DNA of 64,000 nt from Dasypus novemcinctus. Taxonomy: Eukaryota; Chordata; Mammalia; Cingulata; Dasypodidae. The notes under the pieces were generated by a model, which had not been told where the DNA came from, did not search any database, and saw only the letters and a program-made list of their open reading frames with translations. This document shows positions 46,380 through 58,412 of the stretch, one piece after another (position 1 is the stretch's first letter; every line of letters starts with the position of its first letter). The translations under genes and the position numbers were made by a program. The DNA is taken from contig NC_080680.1 of NCBI RefSeq assembly GCF_030445035.2, positions 48,125,212 through 48,189,211 of the forward strand, in the 5' to 3' direction.

Positions 46380-47485
46380 TATATATACAGCTGAATATAT
46401 AAAATGTGTATATACAGTTTAGTAATAATAAAGCAGTTGCCTGTGTAATTCCACCAAGGTTAAAGCCTTTTTAAAGCCTCCTGTGTGCCCCTTCCAGATC
46501 ACATCTCCCTCTCTCTCTCTAAGAAGTAAACTACCTATTCTGATTTCTGATAATTTTCTTGTTTTTCTTTAATTTTACTACTTATATGTATCTCTAAACA
46601 ATGTTTAATTTTGCCTATATTGAATTTATAGTGGAATTCTTTTCCGTATTGAAAGATTCTGGTACATTCTGTTACATTTTCCTTTTTGTTAATTTACCAC
46701 AGTATATTTATCTAATCTGTGATTAATAGGTATTCAGGCTGTTTCCCATTTTCAATTTCTTAAAACTGATTTTTTTTTTTTAACATTCTGGTGTGTGTAT
46801 CCTGGTGCACATATTCAAGAACTTCTTTACAGTTTCTACCTACGAACAGAAGTGCTAGTTCACTCACTGGATACTGCTAATATATTTTTCCGTTCGTATA
46901 TCTCTCTATCCCTTTGCTGGTACTGGTTAAAGTACTGTGGCCTTATAGAGTGTTTTGATATCTCCCTTTCTCCCATCTTCAAATTTCATTCCTCTTCAAG
47001 CTGTTAGCTGTTTGGCTTTTAATACGTACTTATACAAACTTCAGAATTATTTGTTAAAACTACAAATAAATAATATGCTGGAATTTGGGGAGTAGCATAT
47101 ATCAACTTGGAGAATTGACATCTTTACATCATTTTGTCTTATAATTTATGAACAAGATGGATCTAGCTTAAATTTCAGACATCTGTCTCAATTAGCTTTA
47201 AGTTTTCCTTTTGTGTATTTTATTCACTGTATATTTAGGAGCTTTGATTTGATGCTATTTTAAATAATTACCTCTTTAAATGCATCTTGTTTCTAATATC
47301 TAGTTATGATTTATGATCCTTTGTATCCAACTTTTTCCAACTTTTTAAATAAGTTGTATAGAAATAATTGAATTTTTAAAAAATCCTTTTAACTCTTTAT
47401 TTTGTCTTAATCCTTGTGCAGTGTTAAATAGAAGCGGTAACAGTAGGCACATCCTTGTTCATTTCTGATCTCAAAGAATTCCTTT
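46380..47485 (-). mobile_element. L1 3' part: 3' UTR and ORF2 end (antisense), ancient
   Basis: Left to right the + strand shows antisense L1 3' UTR ('aataggtattcaggctgttt') and then antisense end of ORF2 ('ggagaattgacatctttaca', 'agaagcggtaacagtaggca', 'catccttg'). Full of stops. Confidence 0.75.
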
Positions 47486-48590
47486 AGTGTTTCACAATTA
47501 ATAGGATTTTGAGAAGTTTTATGGTGCAATAGCTTATAATTTGGAATAAATTGGAGCCCAGACTCTGTTTCAAAGTAAAATGAATGCTAAAAATTAAAAA
47601 TTGGTAGATGAATGAATTATTTAACAAAATGCAGAGATTATTTTGCAAAAAGATCCAGAGATGGGAGAAATCAAAAAAGCTGGCAAAGGTTAACTCCAAA
47701 AAAGCATCAGACCTGGGTGGCTTCAGTTATGAATTGTTTTAAACATTTAAGTAATAGGTGATTAAGATGCTACCTAAACTCATCTGCAACATAAAAAAGG
47801 AAAGCTTCCCAGTATAACACTGGTAGGGTTAAAACGTGACTGTCACACCAGCGTCATTAACATACTGATGTAAAATTTAAGTTTTATTTAGCAAATAGAA
47901 TTATGGCTATATATTAAAAGAATATAATACCTTGACCATCAAGTATGGTTTGTCAGGAATCAGAGTTAGTTCATTATTAGGAAATGTCTTAATATAATTT
48001 ATCTTATTAATAAACCAAAAAAAACAAATCTAAAAAAAAGTTTTCTGCATCTCTATAAAACTTATAAAAATCAGGAATGAATAAAAAATGGATTTAAAAA
48101 ATCCTTCATTAGAGGAACAGATGGAATAGATGAATATTTTAAACTACAGCCAGTATTATGCTTAATGGTGGGGAAAAGCAAGAACATTCCCATTAAAGGC
48201 AGGAATGGACAAAAAAGAAACTAGTTAATGCTACTGTTACCTAACATTTTTCAGGAAGTGTTAGATAATGCAGTTATAAGAACAAAATAAAGTGTAAATA
48301 TCGGAGGAGGCAAAGTTGTCACTTGTGGATACCTAGAAAAGCTGAGAAAATAAATGTAGAAAGTTATGAACAATGAGTAAGGTGTCATTTTCAAAATTAA
48401 TATTGAAATACCAGTAGTTTTGCATGATACCACCAATTAGAAAATAAAGTAGAAGAGAAAAAAGTACTTGCAATAGCAAAATGTAAAACCTGGAATAAAT
48501 TTATGATATGCGTAAAACAAATTAACAGTACTCTATATAGTGCTCTCAGTTCAGACAGAATTGTCATAACTGAAAGCCATTTTCTTGTTG
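47486..48590 (+). mobile_element. L1 ORF2 fragment (sense), ancient
   Basis: 'gcatcagacctgggtggctt cagttatgaattgttttaaa' and 'cagccagtattatgcttaat ggtggggaaaag' are ORF2 landmarks in sense. No open frame. It abuts the antisense fragment on its left. Confidence 0.68.
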
Positions 48591-48599
48591 ACATATAAC

Positions 48600-49690
48600 T
48601 CATTTGATTTCATCCTTTCTTCAGGTTTCAATGCTTCTTACATTGTTACTTTTTAAATAAATTTTGTTTAGATCAATTTTAGGATTAGGATAAAATGGGG
48701 AAGATAGCACAGAATTCCCATGTATCCTACACCCACATTACATTATTATAGTATATATGGTACAATTAATGAACCAGTATTGATACATTAACCTAAAGTC
48801 AATACTTCATGCAGATTTCCTTAATTTTTCTTTAATGTCTTTTTCCTGTCCTTAAATCCCACTCAGGAAACCACATTACATTTTAGTTGTCATGTCTCCT
48901 TAGGCTGCTCTTGACTGTGACAATTTTTCAGACTTTTCGTTGTGTTTGGTGAGCTCAACAGTTTTTAGGAGTACTGATAAGGTATTTGGTAAACTGTCTA
49001 TTGGGATTTGTCTGTTGTTTTCCTCATGATTAGACTGGATTTATTTGTTTTGGGGAGGAAGACACATAGAGGTAAAGTGCTATTTTCATCACATCTTATC
49101 CAGGGAACATACTGTGAACATGACTTATCATCATTAATGTGAACTTTGATCACCTGGATGAGGTAGTGTTTGTCAGTTTTCAACAATATAATCTACCTCT
49201 TTCCTATTTCCATTCTGTATTTGGGAGGAAGTCACTGGTGTGCAGTACACACTCAAGGAGTAGGGATTTATACTTTACTTCCTTGAGTGCAGAATAGCTA
49301 CATAAATTGTTTGGAATTCCTCTGCATGGCCAATCTCTCCTCTATTTTTTAATTTACTTTAGAATGGACTAATGGCTAGTTTATTCTTTGGGTTATAATT
49401 TAATACTACTTTATTGCTCAAATTCTTTCAGCTTTGACTGTTGGGAGCACTTTCATTTGGTTCCTGTGTCCTGCTGACATACCTCTATCATTGTGGGCAC
49501 TTCTTGTTACTACAAAAAGATGTTCTAGACTATCTTGTATATTTCCTGCCCCAGTCCTAGAATGAACAATATCTCCAAGGAGCCCTGGTTTCTTTAATTG
49601 GAGAATGGTATTAGGAACCAAGATCCAGGCACTTAGTGTGCTCATTGCTCCTTGTTTACTGATACTTCGTTGCTTTTGCTTTTAGACCCT
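48600..49690 (-). mobile_element. L1M-type 3' UTR (antisense)
   Basis: 'cccatgtatcctacacccac', 'ttttagttgtcatgtctcct', 'ttgtctgttgttttcctcat', 'aactttgatcacctggatga' follow the antisense order of an old L1M 3' region. Confidence 0.72.
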
Positions 49691-49715
49691 CTTAGCTGAC
49701 AGCAAGAAGGGAAAA

Positions 49716-49717
<2 letters not shown>

Positions 49718-49749
<32 letters not shown>
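49718..49749. repeat. (CA)16 microsatellite
   Basis: An uninterrupted AC run of 32 bp in intron 2. Likely polymorphic. Confidence 0.98.
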
Positions 49750-49751
<2 letters not shown>

Positions 49752-49794
49752 TAACCTCAGAGTATGCACATATTTATAAATATTACGCTTACAT

Positions 49795-50445
49795 TGTTAC
49801 ATTTTTCTTTAAACTCTCTATCTTGAAATAATTTCAAATTTACAGGACAGGTATAAAATTAAAACCTATAGAGAGGGAGCCGATGTGGTTCAGTGGTTGA
49901 GTGCCATCTTCCCACATATGAGGTCCTGGGTTCAATTCCCAAGCCCAGTACCTCAAAACAAACAAACAAATAAATAAGTAAAAAACCCATACAGAGAACT
50001 CCAACATACCCTCTTCCCACCCACATACCCAGATTCACCATTATAACAATTTTGCCCCATTTTCTGTATCGTTCTGTCTGTTTGCAGTCTGTCCACCTAC
50101 CTATCTGTCCATCCATTTTTTGAACATTTGAGAGTAAGTTGTAAATAAATATCCTGCTCCTTGAACACATACTATTCCTTGTATACTTCTTAAGAGCAGG
50201 GATATTCCTTTATGCAGCTTAAGGAGTTTAAGGTGTATTAAAGCACACTTATCAAGATCAAGAAATTTAACATTGATATAAAGCTTAGTCAATATTCCAA
50301 TTTTTCCACATGTCCCAATAATGTACATTTGAGCCTTTTTCCCTTACATTATTAGATCCCCTCCAGGAACATTTTTACATTTAATTACCATTGTCTCTCT
50401 ACATTGTTGCCTTTTAAACTTCTTTTGAATAATAACAATGGATTA
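49795..50445 (-). mobile_element. L1M-type 3' UTR (antisense), split by a SINE
   Basis: 'cacccacatacccagattca ccattataac', 'gaacatttgagagtaagttg', 'cacatgtcccaataatgtac' match the same L1 3' region as 48600-49690; a separate fragment. Confidence 0.72.
49873..49980 (+). mobile_element. Monomeric tRNA-Ala-derived SINE
   Basis: 'gagccgatgtggttcagtgg ttgagtgcca', B box (gggttcaattccc), (aaac)n/(aaat)n tail. Flanks 'aaaacctatagaga' and 'aaaacccatacagaga' are a diverged target duplication. Confidence 0.85.
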
Positions 50446-50460
50446 GAAGCTACTGCTTTT

Positions 50461-50861
50461 TTCTTTTTAGATTTTTTTTCTCTCCCCTTCCCCGCCCTCC
50501 GCTCTCTGTGTCCATTCGCAGTGTGTTCTTCTGTGCCCACTTATATTCTTGTCAGCAGCACCAGGAATCTGTGTCTCATTTTGTTGTGTCATCTTGCTGC
50601 ATCAGCTCTCTGTATGTGCAGTGCCACTCCTGGGCAGGCTGCACTTTTTTCATGCTGGGTGGCTCTCCTTATGGGGCGCACTCCTTGCGTCTGGGGCTCC
50701 CCATGCCCTGGACACCCCTTCGTGGCAGGGCACTCCTTGTGCACATCAGCACTGCGCATGGGCCAGCTCATCACACGGGTCATGAGGCCCTGGGTTTGAA
50801 CCTTGGACCTCCCATGTGGTAGGTGGACGTTCTATCCATTGAGCCAAATTCACTTCCCAAA
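50461..50861 (-). mobile_element. DAS-type SINE, long form (antisense)
   Basis: Complete antisense copy. Target duplication gaagctac(t/g)(g/a)ctttt at 50446-50460 and 50862-50876. Confidence 0.93.
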
Positions 50862-50876
50862 GAAGCTACGACTTTT

Positions 50877-51271
50877 GAATTGATTTGTTTTGGGCAGTGA
50901 AGGGATAAATTTGTTTTCATAATAGGACTAGCTTGTGTATCTACTGACCTGAGGTGAACCAAGGTTTAAGCTCTCCAAATTATTTTAAGTTGTTTTATTT
51001 TTTTCTTTTCTGTTTAGCAAGCTTCTCAATACTCCACCCACAACTGCTCTCCCCAATTTAATTCAGAAGAGTTTCATGAAAAAAACTTTTTCAGTACAAC
51101 TTTGCTTTTCATTTTCAGTGTTAGTGCTTTGGCTATCAGCTACTTCTAGTATCTAACTTAAAACTTTTTTTTCTTAACATCTTTTTTATATTATGTTAAG
51201 GACTTTGGTTTTGTCATTAGACTTGGTTCCAAATTCCAATTCAACCATTTAAATAAGTTATAAAAACTTAG
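50877..51271. other. UHRF2 intron 2, nothing recognised
   Basis: No repeat or coding pattern found. Confidence 0.55.
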
Positions 51272-51283
51272 CAAGTAAGTTTT

Positions 51284-51680
51284 CTTTTTTTAATTTCTCT
51301 CCCCTTCCCTGACATCCCCCCCCACCCCAGTTGTCTGCTCTCTGTCCATTCGCTGTGTGTTTTTCTGTGTCCGCCAGTATTCTTGTCAGCTGCAACCAGA
51401 ATCTTGGTGCATCAGCTCTCCGTGTGTGCGACGCCACTCCTGGACAGGCTGCACTATTTTTGCGCTGGGCAGCTCTCCTTATGCGGCGCACTCCTTGTGT
51501 GTGGGGCTCACCTATGTGGGGAACACCCCTGCGTGTCATGGCACTCCTTGCGCACATCAGCATTGTGCGTGGGCCAGCTCATCCATCGCACAGGTCAGGA
51601 GGCCCTGGGTTTGAACCTTGGACCTCTCATATGGTAGGCGGATGCCCTATCCATTGGGCCAATGGATAGGGCACTTCCCA
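51284..51680 (-). mobile_element. DAS-type SINE (antisense) with a hairpin at its 5' end
   Basis: Antisense copy with target duplication caagtaagtttt at 51272-51283 and 51681-51692. The 5' (right) end differs from all other copies: the usual 'ccaagtccacttccc' is replaced by an inverted repeat of the preceding 14 bases (51644-51657 / 51659-51672). Confidence 0.93.
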
Positions 51681-51692
51681 CAAGTAAGTTTT

Positions 51693-52969
51693 GTGTTAAG
51701 GCTCTGTAGCTCCATTTATAAACATTCTGAGCCTGGCATTTAAACTTTCCACAGGTACTCATTATTTGTGCAGTAATACGTTAAGTCAAAGCTGCATTTA
51801 ACCTTCCTTATGAGTTAGTTGAAGAAACTAACTCAAATTTCTTTACCCTTTTTGATGAAGCTCAGTGATTGTCATAGGTATTTGAAGCTTTTGACTAGTG
51901 CTTGTTTATTTTCTGGATAATTCCTTCAATGAATATTTTCATATATACTGTATATATCCTGTGCTAGGATTAGGGATAGAGGGGTAAACAAATATTTTTC
52001 CATGACTTCATAGAACTTTCATTAGATGTTAATTTCTCTTTTGCTAACCTGAATATGACTTAGAAGGTGCTACTTTTGAATTTGCTTTGAGCTTTTCTAT
52101 TTTCCATGATCAGAGCAAGTATCAGTAGTTTATCAGAATTTCATTAAATTGTTTGTAGATCACTTATAAATAGGCAGTTTTTTGTCTGATTTTTTTGCCT
52201 TTATCTTGAATTCTTGCCTTTGTCACTTGTTTTGTGTAGATGTAGAAATTTATATAATTAAAACCACTATGGATGAGCAAACAGATTTTTGGATTTTTCC
52301 TTCCTTTTGACTAAAATTTTCTTTGGCCCTCTTGATAAACAGGTACAAACTTTGAATTCTTAACTTTAGTTAAAATCAGCACCAGTAAAAATTCAAACTT
52401 TTATTAAAATGAAATTTTAATCTGAAGTTATTCAGTGTCATTTGTGTCTTAACCTCTTCGATGATTTTGAACGATATTTGATCAGTTTCAGATAATCTCT
52501 CCACATGTTAAAAGAAACTGAAGATCACTGTCACATTTGGAAAGCCTGTGGAAGATAGTGCAGAGGCTGGGTTCTTCCCTTTCCCATTGTACATTTAACT
52601 AATTAAATCACACTGACTCTGGATTAGGAGCTCATTTCTTTTCTGTAACAGGGTAGACTTCTGATGGTTAAATTGATTTTAATTTTGTGTTTTTGTATGT
52701 GTGTATGGATATTACTCAAATGTGATTCTATTTTTGGAATGGCTCTCACCCTGGACTAAATAATGACTGTTTAGAATACTGATACGTAGATTTTAGGTTT
52801 AGCTAAGTGTGTGGCATTGTTAAACTCTTTATGTTTTCTTATGCTCATTGTAGGAAACACAGGAAAGGAAAATTACTGGTAATTTACTAAGTATAAATCA
52901 TGGATTATGTCTTTTGTCTACAGTACAACTCTGCATCTTGATATTTAACCTTTTTGATTATGAAATATA
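51693..52969. other. UHRF2 intron 2, nothing firmly recognised
   Basis: AT-rich. 51925-52025 resembles part of the same unassigned ancient repeat as 28240-28530. Confidence 0.5.
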
Positions 52970-53245
52970 ATAACTTAAGAAAGAAGGTAATGAAATATTA
53001 TGAAGTCATTGTCTGCAAACATCACCCAGATTAATAAATAGAATTGCAGCGCCTCAGGAACTTCTCATACACCCCTCCTGATTATAACTATAACTCTCTT
53101 TCTCCGCACTAACTGTAACTATTACCCAGACTTCTGTGGTAATCATTCACTTGCTTTTTATTAACTTTATCACCAATATTTGTGTCCCTGTTTTTCCTGT
53201 TTCTGAACTTTCTGTAAATGGGACCATATTGCATATATTGAGTCT
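52970..53245 (-). mobile_element. L1M-type 3' fragment (antisense)
   Basis: 'aggaacttctcatacacccc', 'gtaactattacccagacttc', 'tgtttctgaactttctgtaa atgggaccatat' is a familiar antisense L1M order. Confidence 0.65.
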
Positions 53246-53575
53246 TGATTGGTAACTCTCTGAGGAAACATGGCATTTAGAAAGAACCACGTTCAGAATT
53301 TGAGAAACCTGTGTACTGAGATTAACGCTCATACTTTTTTCCCCTCTAACAAATTTTTTTTGTTCTTTTTTTTAACCCAAAATTTTAATTTAATTTTTCC
53401 TATTAAATAATCGTGAGTTACTGCTATTACATTGTGGTATCAGTGTGTTTCAGTGTGTTTTTATCTTTAGCATAATTTTTATTTTTTAAATGATGTAGCT
53501 GAAATAATTGTATTCATCATGACTGGCAATTTTTAACAAAATTTTAAAACATTCAGTGAGTCTTTAGTGATTGTT
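53246..53575. other. UHRF2 intron 2, nothing recognised
   Basis: T-rich patches and a short duplication (cagtgtgttt twice, 53441-53460). Confidence 0.5.
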
Positions 53576-53589
53576 AAATGATAATTTTT

Positions 53590-53974
53590 TAAAATTTATT
53601 TCTCTCTCCGCCCCCTCCCCAGTTTTCTGCTCTGTGTCCATTCGCTGTGTGTTTTTTTTGTGACCGCTTCTATCCTTATCAGCGGCACCAGGAATCTGTG
53701 TTTCTTTTTGTTGTGTCAGCTCTCTGTGTGTGCAGTGCCATTGTCGGGCAGGCTGCACTTTCTTTTGCGCTGGGCGGCTCTCCTTACAGGGCGTGCTCCT
53801 TGCCGGTGGGGCTCCCCTACGCGGGGGACACTCCTGCATGGCAGGGCACTCCTTGCGTGCATCAGCACTGCGCATGGGCCAGCTCCACATGGGTCAGGGA
53901 GGCCCGGGGTTTGAACTGCAGACTTCCCATGTGGTGGGCGGACGCCCTATCCATTGGGCCAAGTCTGCTTCCCT
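53590..53974 (-). mobile_element. DAS-type SINE, long form (antisense)
   Basis: Complete antisense copy, relatively undiverged (ggcggctctcctt, gcgggggacact). Target duplication aa(a/g)tgat(a/c)attttt at 53576-53589 and 53975-53988. Confidence 0.95.
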
Positions 53975-54049
53975 AAGTGATCATTTTTAAACTGTTTTAT
54001 ATTCATGCACTGATCAGTCTAGGCAGTGTACAGTTAGAGACTCAGTATA

Positions 54050-54840
54050 ACCACAGACTTGGACTTTTGTCACCACAGTCAATTTTAAAACATTTTCATG
54101 GCTCCAAAAATAAAAACCCCATACCCCTTATATAGACCCTTATTATTGACACTTAGCATCTGTCTGGTACTTTTGCTACAATTCATGGAAGAACGTTAAT
54201 ATAGTACTGTTGACTATAGTCCATAGTTTGCATTAGATGTATTTTTTTCCCATATACCATCCTATAGTAACACTTTGTGATAGTGATGTACATTTATTCT
54301 GGAAGAACATTCTTAAATGTGTACTATTAACCACATTCATCATCCACAACAGGGTTCACTGTTATTATTCAGTCCCATATTTCATCCTCTAGCTTTCCTT
54401 CTAGTGACATACATGACCTTAAATACCCCCTTTCAACCACAATCATACCAACATTTCAGCGCTTTCAGATACAGTCAGGATAATTTGCTATCATCACCTC
54501 AGTCCATTTCGAAACACTTATACCATCAACCTTATTAAAAATTCTGCACATATTAAGCATCCGCTCCCCATTCTCTACCATCATTTATCTTTTGGTAACT
54601 TATAGTCTTATCTATTAACTTTATGAGTTTACTTATTATATTTACTTCCTATTAGTGAGATAATACAATATTTGTCCTTTTGTGTCTGACTTATTTCACT
54701 CAACATAATGTCCTCAAGGTTCATCCATGTTGTCACGTGCATCAGGACTTATTTCTTCTTACAGCTGAATAATATTCCATCATATGCATGCCCCTAATTT
54801 TGTTTATCCATCCCATACTTTTTTAGCTGTCTCTTGAAGG
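54050..54840 (-). mobile_element. L1 3' UTR (antisense)
   Basis: 'actatagtccatagtttgca', 'tctggaagaacattcttaaa', 'tgacttatttcactcaacat aatg', 'aggttcatccatgttgtcac' are classic antisense L1 3'-region landmarks. Confidence 0.78.
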
Positions 54841-55264
54841 CAAGTGTATGTCATTTTTTTAAACCCCATTGAAATATCAGAATGATTGTATATTATTGTT
54901 GTTGTTATTAAAGGGGTAATGTATATAACGCTTAGTAAACTGCTAATAGGTTTGCTAAGAAGAGTATTAATAAGACTATATGTTCTGAGTTTTAACATAG
55001 ATCATATTCATATATACGGAGCTAGGAGAGAGTTGTTTCATGTGCCTCCTGTATGTTTGATAGGTTGTCATGCCGTATGGGTTTTCTCACCTAATCTCTA
55101 ACGCGCTGCAAGGTATGTAATTTTATCAAGAAGCTTAGTCTAGGACAGGTTAGGTAACTTTTTCAAGGTTATACCCAGTTGGTGATAGATGAACAATGTG
55201 AACCTAGGTTTATCTGCAAAGCCTGCTGTGTTGTCCACAAGAACAGGTGATGTGCTTAAAAGTT
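54841..55264. other. UHRF2 intron 2, nothing firmly recognised
   Basis: Possibly a MIR relic near 55105-55240 ('aggttatacccagttggtga'), but too diverged to call. Confidence 0.45.
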
Positions 55265-55490
55265 GGGAGCGGATGTGGCTCAAGCGGTTGAGTGCTTGCT
55301 CCCCACATGGGAGGTCCCAGTTTCAGTTCCCAATGGCTCCAGAAAAAAAAATCAACAAGCCAAACAAATGATAAAACCAGCTCAGGGAGCCAATGAGGCT
55401 CATTGGTTGAGTGCTGGCTTCCCACATATGAGGTCCTGGGTTCAAACTCTGGTCCCTGGTACCTAAAAAAACAATAACAAAAAAACTACA
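55265..55490 (+). mobile_element. Two monomeric tRNA-Ala-type SINE units in tandem
   Basis: Unit 1 (55265-55358: ggatgtggctcaagcggttg) and unit 2 (55385-55490: gggagccaatgaggctcatt ggttgagtgc, gggttcaaactctgg), each followed by an A-rich tail. Either a dimer or two insertions. Confidence 0.82.
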
Positions 55491-55656
55491 CCCAAGCATA
55501 TAATAAACCCTCAAATATTATTGATACTATTACTTTATTTTTTAATGATTCCTCCATGCCTCCTATGTATCAGCTTTTAAATATCAAAGAATCATGGGAA
55601 AATTTTCTCTAAATGCGACAGTATGAATAAATCCAGCTCTTAAGTTTAGAGTCATG

Positions 55657-56148
55657 TTAATTTTTGTTTGTTTTTGTGTTTTGATGATTTTTTTTCTCCC
55701 ATGACTCTTCAGCTCTATCCCCCACCTCCATTTCTGTTCTCATTTTCATCATCCTGTTTTTTTGCCACTTTCTTTTGGTCATTACTTTCCATTTCTTAAT
55801 ATCAACTAGATTACTTAGAAACAGTATTTTGGCAGTATCCTCTGTTTCCATGTTAATCATTCTCTTCTGATCTGCCTTCAAATTTCAGACTTTACAAAAA
55901 AGCCTAGCCTCTTGAATGTAATTCAGCCCATTCAGATTTGACTTTAGTTTGTCTATGAAACGTCTGTACTTCTTAATTTCAGCGCTCTTTCTTAAACCTA
56001 GATTACATGCTTTATTATAAGTGATAACTGTATAATTGGAGAATAAAATATGTAGTTCTTGTTTCCAGTTACGAATTTTTTCAGTTATTTTACTCAAAGA
56101 GTATCTAACTTTTTGAGCTCTAAGTTCTCTGTTATATGTGATTTTCAA
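55657..56148 (-). other. Minus-strand open segments of unknown origin in intron 2
   Basis: Two adjoining minus-strand frames (87 codons at 55885-56148, 74 codons at 55657-55881) are Lys/Arg/Asn-rich with protein-like runs (KITEKIRNWKQELHILFSNY; KSAEIKKYRRFIDKLKSN). They are in different frames with only 4 bases between. I do not recognise a family. They could be a decayed retrocopy with a frameshift, or chance in AT-rich DNA. Confidence 0.3.
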
Positions 56149-58152
56149 GCATTTGCAGTATTTTTAGGTTGACTTATTTAGGTGTCAAGGTGAATAGTAT
56201 TGCTATATGTTTGATATGCAAATTTAGTATTTCAGTTATACCTCTTACTGTTCCTTAATAAGGTTTATATTGCCAACCTGTGTCTTTGTGGTTACCATTT
56301 TAATATTAGCAATAATTGCATATTCTCTCCTAGAACAATATTTGTGTAGTGCTATATGAAACCTCTTACGTTTTGGTTGGCTGCGACATAGTAAAGCTTC
56401 AGTTCATTTCTCCTAAGTATCATAGACCTTAACAGTTGATTATTTTAGACATGTGTTACCTACAAGAGATTAATGGTCTTCAAGTTTGTCAGTGACTATT
56501 ACAGAAGAAATGAGCTTTTGTCCATTCAATGCATAAGTTAATTTATGCAGTGTATACTGTGTTCCATTTCTGATTCTTTGTTGTACCTATCCTAGCTGCC
56601 TTGTAGATCCTTTTTTTTAAACTCTTCTTTATGTTATTGAACCTTCTCTTTCAAGCTATTTCAGTGCTACCATCTTCATCACATATACTGTTCATAATCG
56701 GTCAAATGTTGTACCTCATTCTGGTAGTAATAGTTCATAATTTTTTGTTCTGTTCTTTCTCTACATTCTGTGTCATCTTGGTAGTTTGAAGCCTTTTTAT
56801 GTTTTTAATTCTTTCATTCTAAGTTCATTACTTAATAATGGAATATCTATTTACCTCTTGTCATCTTCTGTCAAGATTACAAAGCATAAGCTTCAAGGTC
56901 AAAATGTCTCAAATAACGGCTTTACATTTTATTATCTTATGAAGCAAGTTTAATTCTCAGAGCCTTTGTTTCCTTATCTTGTAAAAAAGGAAACATTAGG
57001 ATTGTGTTAGAGTTAGACAAACCTCAGTAGAAACCTTGCATGTACTATCTGGCATATGGGTATTTAAGTTTTAGCATATACCCTCCTCCCCCCCCCCCCC
57101 CTGAAACTACACCGTAAGTTTATTATTAGAACACTGTAAGTAGTCTTTTTTTATCGTTAAGGAAGAACTAATTTGATTAGATGATGTTGTGTTTAATGAT
57201 TTCATTTTTCTTTTTAAAGGCTTGAAAAAAGATTGAAGGTATTCTCTTTCCGTTATTGCTCTTAAAGGTCCTTTAACTTTTTGTCCACCATGCTCAAATT
57301 TTTTAGATTTTTTAATCTACTTACTTTTCTTAATTCTCAATTCTCTAGTAAACCTGTTTACCAAAACCTCGTTTTCATTTTGTCACATTGCACGCTTTAG
57401 CTCTGAATTGTCTCTGAGACTTGACTACGTCTGTTTTGTATCTTTCCAGCCCTGTTCTTTGCTTTCAGTTTGCTGTAGTTTCACCAAGTTAAAATAGATT
57501 TAGCTACTACACTTTTTTATATTTTTACCTTTGCTCTTTGAGGTAGTAAATGCATTTTCTAGTGAGTTACTAACTCGTGGTGGCACTTTGTGAACCTGTC
57601 TGCCACCTGTCTGATAGGTTTATTAGATCCTTCCCTTTATTCTTAAGCATAATTCTCACATTTTCGAGTTTTTTCTTTTTCTTTCTTTGTTTCTCTTTCT
57701 CTCTTGCTTTTTCTTAACTTTACTGTTTTCTGTTAGGGCTGACTACCATATATGTTATCTTTTGGATTATGAAAAAAATTAATGGAACAAATTAGTAGTG
57801 TAGTCATGGTTTAAAGTCCTGGCTTTTCATTAGCAACAATTTTATTAGATGATTTACCAGAATGATGACTTGCTGGCTCCAAGAGAATTATATTCTGAAA
57901 GCCTAGTGTAGACATGGGTAAGGAATAAAGAGCACTTATTTCATTGAAGGAAATTGGGGAGAAAGTTAATTTTCATATTAGTAAATAACAGATTTAAGAC
58001 CGTAAAAGCCAAAAACAAATCTTAATCAATTTAATCTGAGTGGCTGCAAATATTGTTTATTATGATAACCCTCAAGTAACTTGAATTATATTAAGGTTTT
58101 TGAAGCAGTAGATGAAATTAAGCTTCATTAACAAATTTTAAACTTTTTTTAG
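56149..58152. other. UHRF2 intron 2 before exon 3, nothing firmly recognised
   Basis: AT-rich, with 14 C at 57088-57101 and a TTTCT-rich tract at 57665-57710. No coding pattern. Ends in the pyrimidine tract and AG of the exon 3 acceptor. Confidence 0.55.
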
Positions 58153-58412
58153 GTAAATGAATTGGTGGATGCCAGAGATGTCGGCCTTGGTGCTTGGTTT
58201 GAAGCACATATACATAGTGTTACTAGAGCTTCTGATGGACATTCACGTGGCAAAACTCCACTGAAGAATGGCAGTTCTTATAAAAGGACTAATGGAAATA
58301 TAAATCATAATTCCAAAGAGAACACAAATAAATTGGACAATGTACCCTCTACGTCTAATTCAGACTCTGTTGCTGCTGATGAAGACGTTATTTATCATAT
58401 CGAGTATGATGA
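58153..58412 (+). CDS. UHRF2: UHRF2 coding exon 3 (start of tandem Tudor domain)
   Basis: Third coding exon, 86 complete codons plus two bases, so it leaves a phase-2 junction. The acceptor is ttttttag|GTAAAT and the donor is GATGA|gtaagt, an excellent consensus. The encoded sequence (VNELVDARDVGLGAWFEAHI, then a Ser/Asn/Lys-rich insert, then DEDVIYHIEYD) is the first half of the tandem Tudor domain, which in UHRF1 and UHRF2 binds methylated H3K9. By alignment with UHRF1, the Phe of AWFEA (residue about 145) and the Tyr of HIEYD (about 214) correspond to two of the three aromatic-cage residues; the third should be just inside the next exon, outside this window. The central insert (about residues 155-200) is poorly conserved and probably disordered. 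Confidence 0.96.

Noticed and set aside
46380-48590. Single L1 with 5' inversion (twin priming)
   Set aside because: The antisense part contains L1 3' UTR and ORF2 end, which should not be in the inverted 5' piece of one twin-primed copy.
49718-49749. CA run as a regulatory element of UHRF2 splicing
   Set aside because: Intronic (CA)n can bind splicing factors, but it is more than 3 kb from exon 2 and nothing else supports a role.
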